DNA of 55,026 bases from Nocardia pseudobrasiliensis NBRC 108224 (GTDB lineage: Bacteria > Actinomycetota > Actinomycetes > Mycobacteriales > Mycobacteriaceae), in contig NZ_BDBS01000066.1 in assembly GCF_001613105.1 (NCBI RefSeq), positions 1-55,026 on the forward strand, given 5' to 3'. Shown here piece after piece: positions 1 through 9,800 of this stretch (its first letter is position 1; every line of letters starts with the position of its first letter). The position numbers and the translations under genes were made by a program. The notes under the pieces are model-generated. The model searched no databases. It saw only the letters and a program-made list of their open reading frames with translations, and was not told where the DNA came from.

Positions 1-1
1 G

Positions 2-1792
2 GCCCCGGCGGCCCCGCCCGCGAGCGCTCCCGCTCCGGCGGCGAACGCCCCCGCTCCCGCCCCCGCCGCCACTCCGGACGGCGGCGCGACCGTGCAGAAG
101 GTCGTCTGGCTGACCGATCGCCGCGTCGCGGTCTGGGTCAACTCGCCCAGTATGGCCACGCCGATCCAGGTGCAACTGCTGCTGGCCCGGGACTGGAACC
201 TGCATCCGGAGGCCCGTTTTCCGGTGCTGTTCATGCTCGACGGCCTGCGCGCCCAGGACGATGAGAGCGGCTGGACCAAGGATGCGGGCGCGGTGGACTT
301 CTACGCCGACAAGAATGTGACCGTGGTGCTGCCGATCGGCGGCCAGTCCAGCTTCTACTCCGACTGGTTGCAGCCCGACAACGGCAAGACCTACAAGTGG
401 GAGACCTTCCTCACCAAGGAGCTGCCGCCGCTGCTGGAGAATCAGTGGCGCGCCACCAACAACCGTGGCGTCGAGGGACTTTCGATGGGCGGGACGGCCG
501 CGATGTTCCTGGCGGGGCGCAATCCCGGCTGGGTGAAGCACGCCGCCTCGTATTCGGGCGTGCTCACGACCACGACACTGGGCATGCCGCAGGCCATCAC
601 GTACGCGATGCGCGATGCGGGCGGCTTCGACGCCAATCTCATGTGGGGCCCGCCGACCAGTCCCGAATGGGCGGCGCACGATCCCTATGCCCTGGCCGAC
701 AAGCTCAAGGGGATGAGCCTGTACGTCTCGGCGGGCAGCGGCACCACCGGCACGTTCGACAAACCCTCCGACATCCCCGGTATCAGTACCAATTACGCCG
801 GTATGGGCCTGGAGATACTGGCCCGGCTGACCAGTCAGAACTTCGTCGACAAGTTGAACAAGCTGGCCATTCCGGCCACGGTGAACTTCCGCCCGTCCGG
901 CACGCACTCCTGGCCGTACTGGGATTTCGAGATGCGCCAGTCCTGGGCGCAGGCCGCGAGTTCGCTCGGCGTCGATCCGCAGGCGCCGCAGTGCCAGGCG
1001 GGCGGCGCGATCGGGGCCGTCGCACAGGGTAATTCGTGGCTCGGCGGCTGTGTGACCCCGGAATATCCGGTAACCGGCGGCACCGCACAGGATTTCCACG
1101 GCGGGCGGGTGCTCTGGTCGGCGACGACCGGCGCGCACGCGATCGGCGGCATGATCGGCGGCAGCTACACCGGCACGATGGGCTCGGGCGGGCCGCTGGG
1201 CCTGCCGACCGGCGACGAGCAGCTGCTGCCCGACGGTCGCGGTCGCTTCCAGACCTTCCAGGGCGGCGCGGTGTACTGGACCGCGCAGACCGGCGCCCAG
1301 GTACTGCGCGGCGCGATCCTGGATGCCTGGGGCCGTGAGGGTTACGAGCGCGGGCCCGCGGGCTATCCGACCGGGCCCGAGCTGAAGACGCCCCAGCGTG
1401 ACGGCGTGGTCCAGGGTTTCGAGAACGGGCCGATGTACTTCAGCGCCAAGACCGGCGCGCATCGGGTGCAGGGTCTGATCCTCGGCAAGTACGCGCAATT
1501 GGGTTTCGAGAACAGTCCGCTGGGCTTCCCGGCCGGTGACGAGACGCCCGCGCGCGACGCGGGCCGGTACTCGAAGTTCGAGGGCGGCACGATCTATTGG
1601 AGTCCGCTGTCGGGCGCGTGGGCGGTGCGCAACGGCCCGATCATGGACGCCTGGGCCCAACAGGGTTATGAGAACGGCAAGCTCGGCTATCCGATCAGCG
1701 ACGAGTTCCCGGTGCCCGGCGGCGTGCAGCAGAACTTCCAGACCGGCTTCATCGTCATCCGCGACGGCAAGCCCGAGGTGCACGGCATGTGA
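2..1792 (+). CDS. Mycolyltransferase (antigen 85 family) with four C-terminal LGFP repeats, 5' truncated by window edge
   Basis: The open frame runs off the left edge, so the signal peptide and true start are missing; the first 30 or so visible residues are an Ala/Pro-rich linker. The antigen 85 (esterase D-like) domain follows. The nucleophile Ser161 (numbered from base 2) sits in GLSMGG, with a likely catalytic Glu271 and His302 in GTHSWPYW, matching the Ser-Glu-His triad of Ag85. Known role of the family: transfer of mycolic acid from trehalose monomycolate to arabinogalactan or another trehalose monomycolate, outside the membrane. The C-terminal third has four LGFP-type repeats with cores LGLP, AGYP, LGFP and LGYP at residues 399, 453, 507 and 561, an exact 54-residue period. 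LGFP repeats are thought to anchor proteins to the cell wall and occur on corynebacterial and nocardial mycolyltransferases. The mycolate synthesis genes lie just downstream. The family is secure; which paralogue it is cannot be told. Confidence 0.93.
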   Translation, partial: APAAPPASAPAPAANAPAPAPAATPDGGATVQKVVWLTDRRVAVWVNSPSMATPIQVQLLLARDWNLHPEARFPVLFMLDGLRAQDDESGWTKDAGAVDFYADKNVTVVLPIGGQSSFYSDWLQPDNGKTYKWETFLTKELPPLLENQWRATNNRGVEGLSMGGTAAMFLAGRNPGWVKHAASYSGVLTTTTLGMPQAITYAMRDAGGFDANLMWGPPTSPEWAAHDPYALADKLKGMSLYVSAGSGTTGTFDKPSDIPGISTNYAGMGLEILARLTSQNFVDKLNKLAIPATVNFRPSGTHSWPYWDFEMRQSWAQAASSLGVDPQAPQCQAGGAIGAVAQGNSWLGGCVTPEYPVTGGTAQDFHGGRVLWSATTGAHAIGGMIGGSYTGTMGSGGPLGLPTGDEQLLPDGRGRFQTFQGGAVYWTAQTGAQVLRGAILDAWGREGYERGPAGYPTGPELKTPQRDGVVQGFENGPMYFSAKTGAHRVQGLILGKYAQLGFENSPLGFPAGDETPARDAGRYSKFEGGTIYWSPLSGAWAVRNGPIMDAWAQQGYENGKLGYPISDEFPVPGGVQQNFQTGFIVIRDGKPEVHGM

Positions 1793-1908
1793 AGGCCCAC
1801 CTTGAGAAGTACATGAGGTTTCCGGCGGCCATGCCCCACGATCCCGGGCAGCCGTTAGCCTGGACGGCGACCGCTGACCCTTGTGAACGAGATCGAGGAA
1901 ACGAATAC

Positions 1909-2430
1909 ATGCTTCGGACCCGTGGAAAGGTGGCCGGTGTGCTTGTTACGTTCGCGGCCGCCGGTTTGCTCGCCGCCTGCGGAAACAACGACTCGACCGC
2001 GTCGAGCACGCCCACGCTGAAGACCTCGACCAGCGCCGCGGCCCCGACCCAGACGCTTCCGCCGGTCCAGGTCCCCACCGGCGAGGCGACCTCGCCGCAG
2101 CCCGCACCCGAGACCGGCGCGCCCGAGCGGCCCGAGCCGGTGACCCCGTCGCCCGGTCCGTCCGACACCACCCCGGTGACCGGTAAGGATCAGGTGTTCC
2201 TGGACGCGCTGCGCAAGAAGGGCATCACGCCGTCCAGCCCGGATATCGCGCTGACCGCGGCCAACTATGTCTGCCAGGGTAAGGCGAGCGGCGCCTCCGA
2301 TCAGGAGATCGCGACCTACGTCAACGCCATGGCCGGATCCGATCCGGCGTTCGATCCGCAGAAGATGTCGGTCGAACAGGCCGGGAAAATCTACATCGAC
2401 GTCGCGTCGACGACCTACTGCAACAAGTGA
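1909..2430 (+). CDS. DUF732-type lipoprotein
   Basis: 173-residue exported lipoprotein. It begins with a Lys/Arg n-region and a hydrophobic stretch ending in the lipobox LAAC (Cys about residue 23), so it should be diacylated and held at the outer face of the membrane. A Ser/Thr/Pro-rich linker of about 70 residues follows. The C-terminal domain of about 80 residues has two cysteines (in NYVCQGKASG and near the end in TYCNK), which fits the DUF732 family of small secreted actinobacterial proteins. The start at 1909 is preceded by GAGGA at good spacing; an upstream extension to 1789 lacks a signal peptide. Its TGA overlaps the GTG of the cutinase by four bases, so the two are probably translationally coupled. 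Function is unknown. Confidence 0.85.
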   Translation: MLRTRGKVAGVLVTFAAAGLLAACGNNDSTASSTPTLKTSTSAAAPTQTLPPVQVPTGEATSPQPAPETGAPERPEPVTPSPGPSDTTPVTGKDQVFLDALRKKGITPSSPDIALTAANYVCQGKASGASDQEIATYVNAMAGSDPAFDPQKMSVEQAGKIYIDVASTTYCNK

Positions 2431-3422
2431 TTCGGCGACGGGCGGGATATTCGGGAGGCGCCGGCGGCCGTCGGCGCCGGCCCGGCTGTCTGCTGTTCCT
2501 GGCGATCGTCGCGGGCATCGTGGTCGTGGTGATCCTGCTGTGGTACCTGCTGGCCGGATTGCTGCATCTGCCCAAACCCCGCCCGCCCGCGGGTCCGCGC
2601 GAACCCACCTCGCAGCCCGCCGACTGTCCGGACGTGCAGCTGCTGTCGATTCCGGGCACCTGGGAGTCCAGTAGCACCGACGATCCGCACAATCCCACGG
2701 CCAATCCGAACTCGCTGATGCTGGGCGTGAGCAATCCGCTGCGCGAGCAGTTCCCCGAGGGCCGCCTCGACGTCTACACCGTCCCGTATGTCGCGCAGTT
2801 CTCCAATCCGATCGCGATCCCGCCGGACGGCCAGCAGTCCTACAACAATTCGCGCTCCGAGGGCACCAGGAACGCCACCGACGAGCTGGCGGCGCTGCAT
2901 CAGAAATGCCCCTTGACGACCTATGTCATCGCGGGCTTCTCGCAGGGTGCGGTGATCGCCGGGGATATCGCGGCCCAGATCGGCGCTGGCAAGGGTCCCG
3001 TACCCGCGGACAAGGTGCTCGGCGTGACCCTGCTCGCCGACGGCCGTCGCGACCACGGCCCGGGTCAGGGCATCGAAATCGGTAAGGCCCCACCGGGAGT
3101 CGGCGCCGAGGTGGCGCTGCGCGGGCTGACCGTGCCGGGCATCACCATGACCGGACCGCGGCCGGGCGGCTTCGGGGCGCTGGCCGATCGCACCAACACC
3201 ATCTGTGCGCCCGGCGATCTCATCTGCGACGCACCGGTTCAGGCGCTGAATCCGCTCAACATCATTCCCAGCCTGAACACCCTGGTCCGCGCGGTCGGCA
3301 ATCCCGTGCACGCCCTCTACGCCAGCTTCCGGGTGGACGCGGACGGTGTCACCTCGACCGCCTGGACCGTGAATTGGGCCGCCGGACTGATCAATAACGC
3401 TCCACACCCTGCGCACTCCTGA
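2427..3422 (+). CDS. Membrane-anchored cutinase-like lipase, Culp6/Rv3802c type
   Basis: 331 residues: a basic N-terminus, one membrane helix (about residues 21-45) and a periplasmic cutinase-fold alpha/beta hydrolase domain. The nucleophile elbow is GFSQGA with Ser172; a likely catalytic His is in GNPVHALYAS, with the acid in the Cys-flanked segment APGDLICDAP, as in cutinases. The M. tuberculosis counterpart Rv3802c lies between the fbp genes and fadD32, is essential and has phospholipase/thioesterase activity linked to envelope lipid remodelling. The same placement here supports orthology. Translation starts at a GTG overlapping the stop of the DUF732-type lipoprotein. The exact substrate cannot be read from sequence. 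Confidence 0.9.
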   Translation: MIRRRAGYSGGAGGRRRRPGCLLFLAIVAGIVVVVILLWYLLAGLLHLPKPRPPAGPREPTSQPADCPDVQLLSIPGTWESSSTDDPHNPTANPNSLMLGVSNPLREQFPEGRLDVYTVPYVAQFSNPIAIPPDGQQSYNNSRSEGTRNATDELAALHQKCPLTTYVIAGFSQGAVIAGDIAAQIGAGKGPVPADKVLGVTLLADGRRDHGPGQGIEIGKAPPGVGAEVALRGLTVPGITMTGPRPGGFGALADRTNTICAPGDLICDAPVQALNPLNIIPSLNTLVRAVGNPVHALYASFRVDADGVTSTAWTVNWAAGLINNAPHPAHS

Positions 3423-3487
3423 GAAAGGGGCGGTCGCCCGACCAAGAGGACCGAGAGGTCCGCAGGCTGTAAAGTGCTGCGATGATC

Positions 3488-3527
3488 GCGACGCCGGAGC
3501 CGGTCCCCCGGACCGCCCCGGCGTCGC
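3488..3527 (+). terminator. Hairpin downstream of the cutinase gene
   Basis: A perfect 10-bp inverted repeat, GCGACGCCGG against CCGGCGTCGC, encloses a second short stem (CGGTCC against GGACCG). It lies 66 bases after the cutinase stop and 33 bases before the LLM gene. There is no strong T-run, as is usual for intrinsic terminators of actinobacteria. It could equally be a processing or regulatory hairpin. Confidence 0.5.
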
Positions 3528-3559
3528 AGTAATTTCCGCACAGCCAGGAGCAGGAGTTC

Positions 3560-4579
3560 ATGACGGGAGCCGCCGCACCAGCGCTTTCGGCGCTGGGAAC
3601 GCCGCTGCGGCCGTTCCGTTTCGCTGCCGCCGGGGAGGGCAGTCAGGCCGAGGGCGGTGCGCGCAAGTTCGTCAAGCTCGCCCAGCGGGCCGAGGAGTAC
3701 GGCTACGACTGTTTCGCCGTACCCGATCATCTGGGCCCGCAGGTCGGTCCGATCGCCGCGCTCGGCGCGCTGGCCGTGGCGACCGAGCGGATCCGACTCG
3801 CAACCTCGGTGCTGGCCAACGGCTTTCGGCATCCGGTGGTGCTGGCCAAGGATGCCGCCACCATCGATGTGCTGTCCCGGGGCCGGCTGGAACTGGGCGT
3901 GGGCGCGGGCTGGATCAAAAGGGAGTTCGAGGCGGCCGGTATCGCCTACGAATCACCCGGCGTGCGGTTGGAACGACTCGACGAGGCGCTGACCATCCTG
4001 GACGTGCTGCTGCGCGGCCAGGAATGCCACTTCGAGGGCAAGCACTATCAGGTTCGCGGCGTCAAGGGGACGCCACGCCCGCGTCAAGGCCCGCGACCGC
4101 CGTTGGTGACCGGCGGCGGTGGTCCGAGGATGCTGCGCCTGGCCGCCAAACACGCCGACATCATCTCCGTGGTTCCGCAGACGACCGAGTACGGCAAGGG
4201 TCTGCTGTCCGGGATCACACTCGACAAGACCATCCAGAAGGTACATCTGATCAAGGAGGCGGCCGGTGATCGTTTCACCGACATCGAGCTGAACTGGACC
4301 ATTACCGCGATCCTCGTCACCGACGATCGCGAGCGGACCGCGCAGATGGCGTTGAACGCGATCGAGAAGGGACTGCATCCCGATCTCGAGGTCGACGTCC
4401 AACTGACCGTCGAGGACATTCTGACGTCGCCGTATGTGGCGATCGGCACATTCGAGGAGATCGCCGAGCAGATCCGTAACGTGCGCGCGCTGACCTCGAT
4501 GTCCTATGTCGGAGTGTTTCCGACCCAGATGGACGCGTTCGCGCCGGTGATCCCGCTGCTGCGGGAGGTGCGGCCGTAG
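3560..4579 (+). CDS. LLM class F420-dependent oxidoreductase (TIGR03621-like)
   Basis: 339 residues with the bacterial-luciferase-like TIM barrel layout: N-terminal PFRFAAAG strand, PDHLGPQVGP loop, the ATSVLANGFRHPVVLAKDAATID segment, and the GRLELGVGAGWIKREF motif typical of F420-dependent members, followed by VTGGGGPRMLRLAAKHAD. Such enzymes pass hydride between F420 and a small substrate; the substrate here is unknown. The start has a good ribosome site (CAGGAG seven bases upstream). It lies between the cutinase and fadD32, a position empty in the M. tuberculosis locus, and has its own hairpin upstream, so it may be a separate unit. A role in mycolate metabolism is only suggested by position. 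Confidence 0.85.
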   Translation: MTGAAAPALSALGTPLRPFRFAAAGEGSQAEGGARKFVKLAQRAEEYGYDCFAVPDHLGPQVGPIAALGALAVATERIRLATSVLANGFRHPVVLAKDAATIDVLSRGRLELGVGAGWIKREFEAAGIAYESPGVRLERLDEALTILDVLLRGQECHFEGKHYQVRGVKGTPRPRQGPRPPLVTGGGGPRMLRLAAKHADIISVVPQTTEYGKGLLSGITLDKTIQKVHLIKEAAGDRFTDIELNWTITAILVTDDRERTAQMALNAIEKGLHPDLEVDVQLTVEDILTSPYVAIGTFEEIAEQIRNVRALTSMSYVGVFPTQMDAFAPVIPLLREVRP

Positions 4580-4665
4580 CGACGGGACCGGAGGCGGCAG
4601 CTTGCGTAACCACGGAGGGACCCGCGGAGGCCGCCATCGAGATTGCGCTAGGACGTGTTCGCCGC

Positions 4666-4689
4666 GCTCCGGGGACTGCTCCGGGGACT
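4666..4689 (+). repeat. 12-bp tandem duplication upstream of fadD32
   Basis: GCTCCGGGGACT occurs twice head to tail within the 291-base gap between the LLM gene and fadD32. It is followed by a more AT-rich stretch (about 4690-4740) that probably carries the promoter of the fadD32-pks13-accD4 unit. No -10/-35 pair could be assigned with confidence. The duplication could be a double binding site or simple slippage. Confidence 0.5.
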
Positions 4690-4870
4690 GCTCTGTAACA
4701 TGTCTCTGGTTTGAGTACATCTAGCCGATAGGCGGTCACCGCGCAGACCGCCGGTAAAGCTGCAGGCATGCTCTCGCACCACAGAGCGCCCGCAGGCGAT
4801 AGCGAGTCGGGGCCTCACAGGTAACAGCGGCCATGTCGCGCCGTGCTGCGTGTGCCTCGGAGGAGAAGGA

Positions 4871-6790
4871 ATGACGGACGAGACTTTCGACGACTACCTG
4901 GACGAAACCGGGAACATCAGAATTCCCGAGGGTCGCACCCTGGTCGACTACGTCGAGAAGCACACTCGCAACGACGCGAACACCCTCGCGTACCGCTATA
5001 TCGACTACTCCCGGGAGCGCGACGGCGAGTACCAGGACCTGACCTGGAAGGAGTTCGGGATCCGGCTGCGCGCGGTGGCCGCTCGCCTGCAGCAGGTGAC
5101 CAAGCCCGGGGACCGGGTGGCGATTCTCGCGCCGCAGGGCCTGGACTACGTGATCTCCTTCTTCGCCGCCATCTACGCCGGGACCATCGCGGTGCCGCTG
5201 TTCGATCCGGACGAGCCGGGTCACACCGATCGCCTGCACGCAGTCCTCGGCGACTGCACCCCCTCGGCCATTCTCACGGCGAGCTCCTCCGCCGCGGGCG
5301 TGCGCCAGTTCTTCCGCCCGCTTCCCGCCGCGCAGCGCCCCCGCATCATCGCCGTCGACGCCGTACCGGACACCCTGGGCGAGGCCTGGGTTCGCCCGGA
5401 GCTGACGGTCGACGACATCGCCTACCTGCAGTACACCTCCGGCTCGACCCGCACCCCCGCCGGTGTGGAGATCACCCACCGCGCGGTCGGCACCAATCTG
5501 CTGCAGATGGTCAATGCCATCAACCTGGACTGGAACTCGCGCGGGGTCACCTGGCTGCCGCTGTTCCACGATATGGGCCTGCTGTGCGTGATCCTGCCCG
5601 CGATCGGCGGCAAATACATCACCATCATGTCGCCGAGTGCGTTCGTGCGCCGCCCGGGCCGCTGGATCAAGGAGCTGGCCGCGGTCTCCGACGGCGCCGG
5701 AACCTTCGCCGCCGCACCGAATTTCGCCTTCGAGCACGCGGCCGCGCGCGGTCTGCCCAAGAACGGCGAGAGCCTGGACCTGTCCAATGTCATCGGTCTG
5801 ATCAACGGCTCCGAGCCGGTGACCACCTCGTCGATGAAGAAGTTCAACGAGGCGTTCGCCCCGTACGGCCTGCCCAAGACGGCCATCAAGCCGTGCTACG
5901 GCATGGCCGAGGCGACGCTGTTCGTCTCCGCGACCCGCCACGAGGACGAGGCCAAGGTCATCTACGTCGACCGCAACGAGCTCAACGCCGGCCGGGTGCT
6001 CAAGGTCGAACAGGGCACCCCGAATTCGATCGCCCAGGTCAGCTGCGGTTATGTCGCGCTGTCGCAGTGGGCCGCGATCGTCGATCCCGACACCATCGAC
6101 AATCCGGGCGGCGCGCAGGAACTGCCCGACGGCCGGGTCGGCGAGATCTGGTTGCACGGCAACAACATCGGCATCGGCTACTGGGGTCGCGACGAGGAAA
6201 CCCGCAAGACCTTCAAGAATGTGCTGACCCAGCGCCTGCCCGAGGACAGCAAGGCCGAGGGCACCCCCGCCGACGCGATCTGGATGCGCACCGGCGACTA
6301 CGGCGTCTACATCGACGGCGAGCTCTACATCACCGGCCGCGTCAAGGATCTGGTGATCGTCGACGGCCGCAATCACTACCCGCAGGATCTCGAGTACTCG
6401 GCGCAGGAGGCCAGCAAGCTGCTACGCCCCGGCTTCGTCGCCGCGTTCTCGGTTCCGGCCAATCAGCTGCCGCCCGAGGTGTTCTCCGAGGGGCAGTCGG
6501 GTCTGAAGTTCGACCCGGACGACGCCTCCGAACAGCTGGTGATCGTCGCCGAGCGCGGACCCGGCGCGCACAAGGCCGATCCCGGTCCGATCGCCGACGC
6601 CGTGCGCGCGGCGCTGTCGCAGCGGCACGGTGTCACAGCGCGCGATGTGCTGCTGGTGCCGGCCGGTTCGATTCCGCGGACCTCCAGCGGCAAGATCGCC
6701 CGCCGCGCCTGCAAGGCCGAATACCTGGAAGGCACGCTGCGCGGTGGTCATCAGCAGCAGGCCTTCCCCGATGCACCCGACGAAGAGTGA
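4871..6790 (+). CDS. fadD32: Long-chain fatty-acyl-AMP ligase FadD32
   Basis: 639 residues, close to M. tuberculosis FadD32 (637). An adenylate-forming enzyme of the fatty-acyl-AMP ligase group: it activates the very long meromycolate with ATP and loads it on the N-terminal ACP of Pks13. Visible motifs are the phosphate loop YTSGSTRTPAG at about residues 188-198, the A5 motif YGMAEATLFVS, and GDYGVYIDGELYITGRVKD in the hinge region; the last basic motif IPRTSSGKIARR carries the catalytic Lys. The ATG at 4871 directly follows a purine-rich Shine-Dalgarno (GGAGGAGAAGG); a GTG at 4850 would add seven unsupported residues. Pks13 follows 66 bases later, as in all mycolate producers, which makes the assignment very secure. 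Confidence 0.97.
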   Translation: MTDETFDDYLDETGNIRIPEGRTLVDYVEKHTRNDANTLAYRYIDYSRERDGEYQDLTWKEFGIRLRAVAARLQQVTKPGDRVAILAPQGLDYVISFFAAIYAGTIAVPLFDPDEPGHTDRLHAVLGDCTPSAILTASSSAAGVRQFFRPLPAAQRPRIIAVDAVPDTLGEAWVRPELTVDDIAYLQYTSGSTRTPAGVEITHRAVGTNLLQMVNAINLDWNSRGVTWLPLFHDMGLLCVILPAIGGKYITIMSPSAFVRRPGRWIKELAAVSDGAGTFAAAPNFAFEHAAARGLPKNGESLDLSNVIGLINGSEPVTTSSMKKFNEAFAPYGLPKTAIKPCYGMAEATLFVSATRHEDEAKVIYVDRNELNAGRVLKVEQGTPNSIAQVSCGYVALSQWAAIVDPDTIDNPGGAQELPDGRVGEIWLHGNNIGIGYWGRDEETRKTFKNVLTQRLPEDSKAEGTPADAIWMRTGDYGVYIDGELYITGRVKDLVIVDGRNHYPQDLEYSAQEASKLLRPGFVAAFSVPANQLPPEVFSEGQSGLKFDPDDASEQLVIVAERGPGAHKADPGPIADAVRAALSQRHGVTARDVLLVPAGSIPRTSSGKIARRACKAEYLEGTLRGGHQQQAFPDAPDEE

Positions 6791-6856
6791 GCACGGGAGA
6801 CACTGGCTGTCAATCCCCGTCGCTCGACACCCGTACCCAGGTAGCTTGAGGAATTG

Positions 6857-9800
6857 ATGGCTGACAACGAGGGCACCCAGACGAACGAGACCGCCGACGC
6901 TGTCGAGGCGGTCGCCGACAAACCGGGCACCGATATGTCCGTGGCCGAACTGCGGGAGTGGCTGCGCCGCTGGGTCGCCGAGGCGACCGGTCAGCCGATC
7001 GAGCAGATCACGGTGGACCGGCCGATGGAGGAGTTCGGACTGGCCTCGCGAGATGCCCTCGCGCTGGGTGGCGACATCGAGGATCTGACCGGTGTGGTGC
7101 TCAATGCCACCGTGGTTTACCAGCATCCGACGATCGCGTCGCTGTCCGAGCGAATCATCAACGGGGAACCCGAGATTGCCGAGGAATCGTCCGACGACGA
7201 GTTCTACACCGCCGGATACCGGCCGGGCGAGGCGCACGATGTGGCGATCGTGGGTCTGTCGACCCGACTGCCGGGTGCGGGTGATACGCCGGAGTCGACG
7301 TGGGAATTCCTGATCAATCGCGGTGACGGAATCCGGGAGCGGCCCGAGGGCCGCTGGTCGGAGTTCACCGCGGACCCGCAGGTGGCCGAGGTCGTCGACA
7401 AGGCCAACACCAAGGGCGGCTACCTCGATCAGGAGGTGCTGAAGAACTTCGACGCGGAGTTCTTCGCGATGTCCCCGATCGAGGTGGAGCGGATCGACCC
7501 GCAGCAGCGGCTCGTGCTGGAGCTCACCTGGGAGGCGTTGGAGCACGCCCGAATTCCCGCCAGCAGCCTGAAGGGCGAGCCGGTCGGCGTCTTCATCGGC
7601 TCGTCGACCAACGACTTCATGTTCCTCACCGCCATGGCGGCGGGCGCGCAGTCCGCCGATGCGAACATTCCGGCGACGGCCGCCGCCTACGGGATCATGG
7701 GCAGCGCCTCCTCCATCATCCCCGCCCGGGTGTCCTACTTCTTCGACTTCCGCGGCCCGTCGGTCTCGGTCGACAGCGCATGTTCCTCGACTCAGGTCGC
7801 GGTGCACGGCGCGGTGCAGGCGCTGCGCAACGGTGAGGCGGATCTGGCCCTCGCCGGTGGTGTCAACATGCTGCTGGCGCCGTTCACGACGCTCGGATTC
7901 GACGGCGGCGGCGGTGTCGCGAAGGACGGCCACATCAAGGCGTTCTCCTCCGACGCCGACGGTATGGTCCGCTCCGAGGGCGGCGGCATGGTGGTGCTCA
8001 AGCGCCTGGCCGACGCCGAACGCGACGGCGACAAGATCTATGCGGTGATCAAGGGCACCGCCGTCAACAACGACGGCCGCTCCAACGGCCTGCTCGCGCC
8101 CAATCCGGACGCGCAGGCCGATGTGCTGCGCCGCGCCTACCGCGATGCCGGAATCGCTCCCTCCACAGTCGATTACATCGAGGCGCACGGCACCGGCACC
8201 CCCATCGGCGACCCGATCGAGGCGGACGCCCTGCGCCGCGTGGTCGGCCGCGGTCGCGATGCGGACAAACCCGCACTGCTGGGTTCGGTCAAGACCAACT
8301 TCGGACATCTGGAATCCGCCGCGGGCGCGGCCAGCCTCGCCAAGATCGTGATGGCGTTGCAGCACAACGTCATTCCGCCGAATATCAACTTCGCACTGCC
8401 CAGCCCGTACATTCCCTGGGATCAGGCGCATCTGAAGGTGGTCGAGGAGCCGACCGAATTCCCGCGCTACAGCGGCACCGCCACCATCGGCATCTCCGGC
8501 TTCGGCTTCGGCGGTACCAACGCGCATCTGGTCATCCAGGAGTACGTGCCGTCCGGCGCGTCCGTGCCCTCGAGCTCCGCCGACACATTGCGCGCGTATC
8601 TGGACGACGAGACCACCGATGTGATCTCCGAGGCCGAGCGCATCACCGAAGTCGCCGCGCCGGAACCGGAATGGACGCGCGAGGAGCCGCTGCCGGTGAT
8701 CCTGCCGGTCTCGGCGTATCTGCCGTCGCGGCGCAAGCGCGCCGCCAAGGATCTGGCCGACTGGCTGGAATCCGAAGCGGGACAGGCGACTCCGCTCGCC
8801 GATGTGGCCCGTGCGCTGGCCAAGCGCAATCACAATCGTTCGCGCGGCGTGGTCATCGCCAAGGATCACGCGGAGGCCGTCGCGGGCCTGCGCGCCATCG
8901 CCGAGGGTAAGCCGGGTAACGGCGTGTTCACCGCCGACGCCCCGGCCGCACGCGGTCCGATGTGGGTGTTCGGCGGCTTCGGCTCGCATCACCGCAAGAT
9001 GGGTAAGCAGCTCTACCAGGAGAATTCGATCTTCGCCCGGGCCGTCGACGAGGTCGACGAGCTGGTTCAGGACGAGGCGGGCTACTCGGTCAAGGAGATG
9101 ATCCTCGACGACGCCCAGGACTGGGATGTGGGCACCTCGCAGGTCGGCGTGTTCACCACTCAGGTCGCCCTGGCCGCACTGCTGCGCGCGCACGGCGCGG
9201 AACCCGAAGCGGTGGTGGGACATTCGCAGGGCGAGGCAGCGGGCTCCTACGTCTCCGGCGGTATGAACCTCGAGGACGCCGTGCGCGTCATCTGCGCGCG
9301 CTCGCGGCTGATGGGCGAGGGTGAGGCGATGATCACCGACGCCGATGTCCGCAATATGGCGCTGGTCGAATACAGCGCCGAGGATATCGAGCAGGTCATC
9401 GCCGACTATCCGAGCCTCGAGGTCGCGGTGTACGCCGCGCCCACCAATACCGTGATCGGTGGCCTGCCGGACGAGGTGCAGGCCGTGGTGGCTCGCGCGG
9501 AATCCGAGGGCAAATTCGCCCGGGTGCTCCAGACCCGCGGCGCGGGGCACACCTCCCAGATGGATCCGCTGCTCGGCGAATTGGCCGCGGAGCTGGCCGG
9601 TATCGAGCCGAGCAGCCCGAAGGTCGATCTGTACTCGACCGTGCGCAAGTCGCAGGTGTTCCGCGCGGGTTCCGAGCCGGTGCACGATGTGGACTACTGG
9701 GTCGCGAATATGCGTCAGCCGGTGTGCTTCAGCTATGCGATCCGCGCGGCTGTGGACAGTGGCATCACGACCTATCTCGAGATCGCCCCGCATTCCGTGG

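Noticed and set aside
4843..6849. 668-codon frame overlapping fadD32 in another + frame
   Set aside because: Arg-rich translation without motifs, while the true frame has all FadD32 motifs and a ribosome site.
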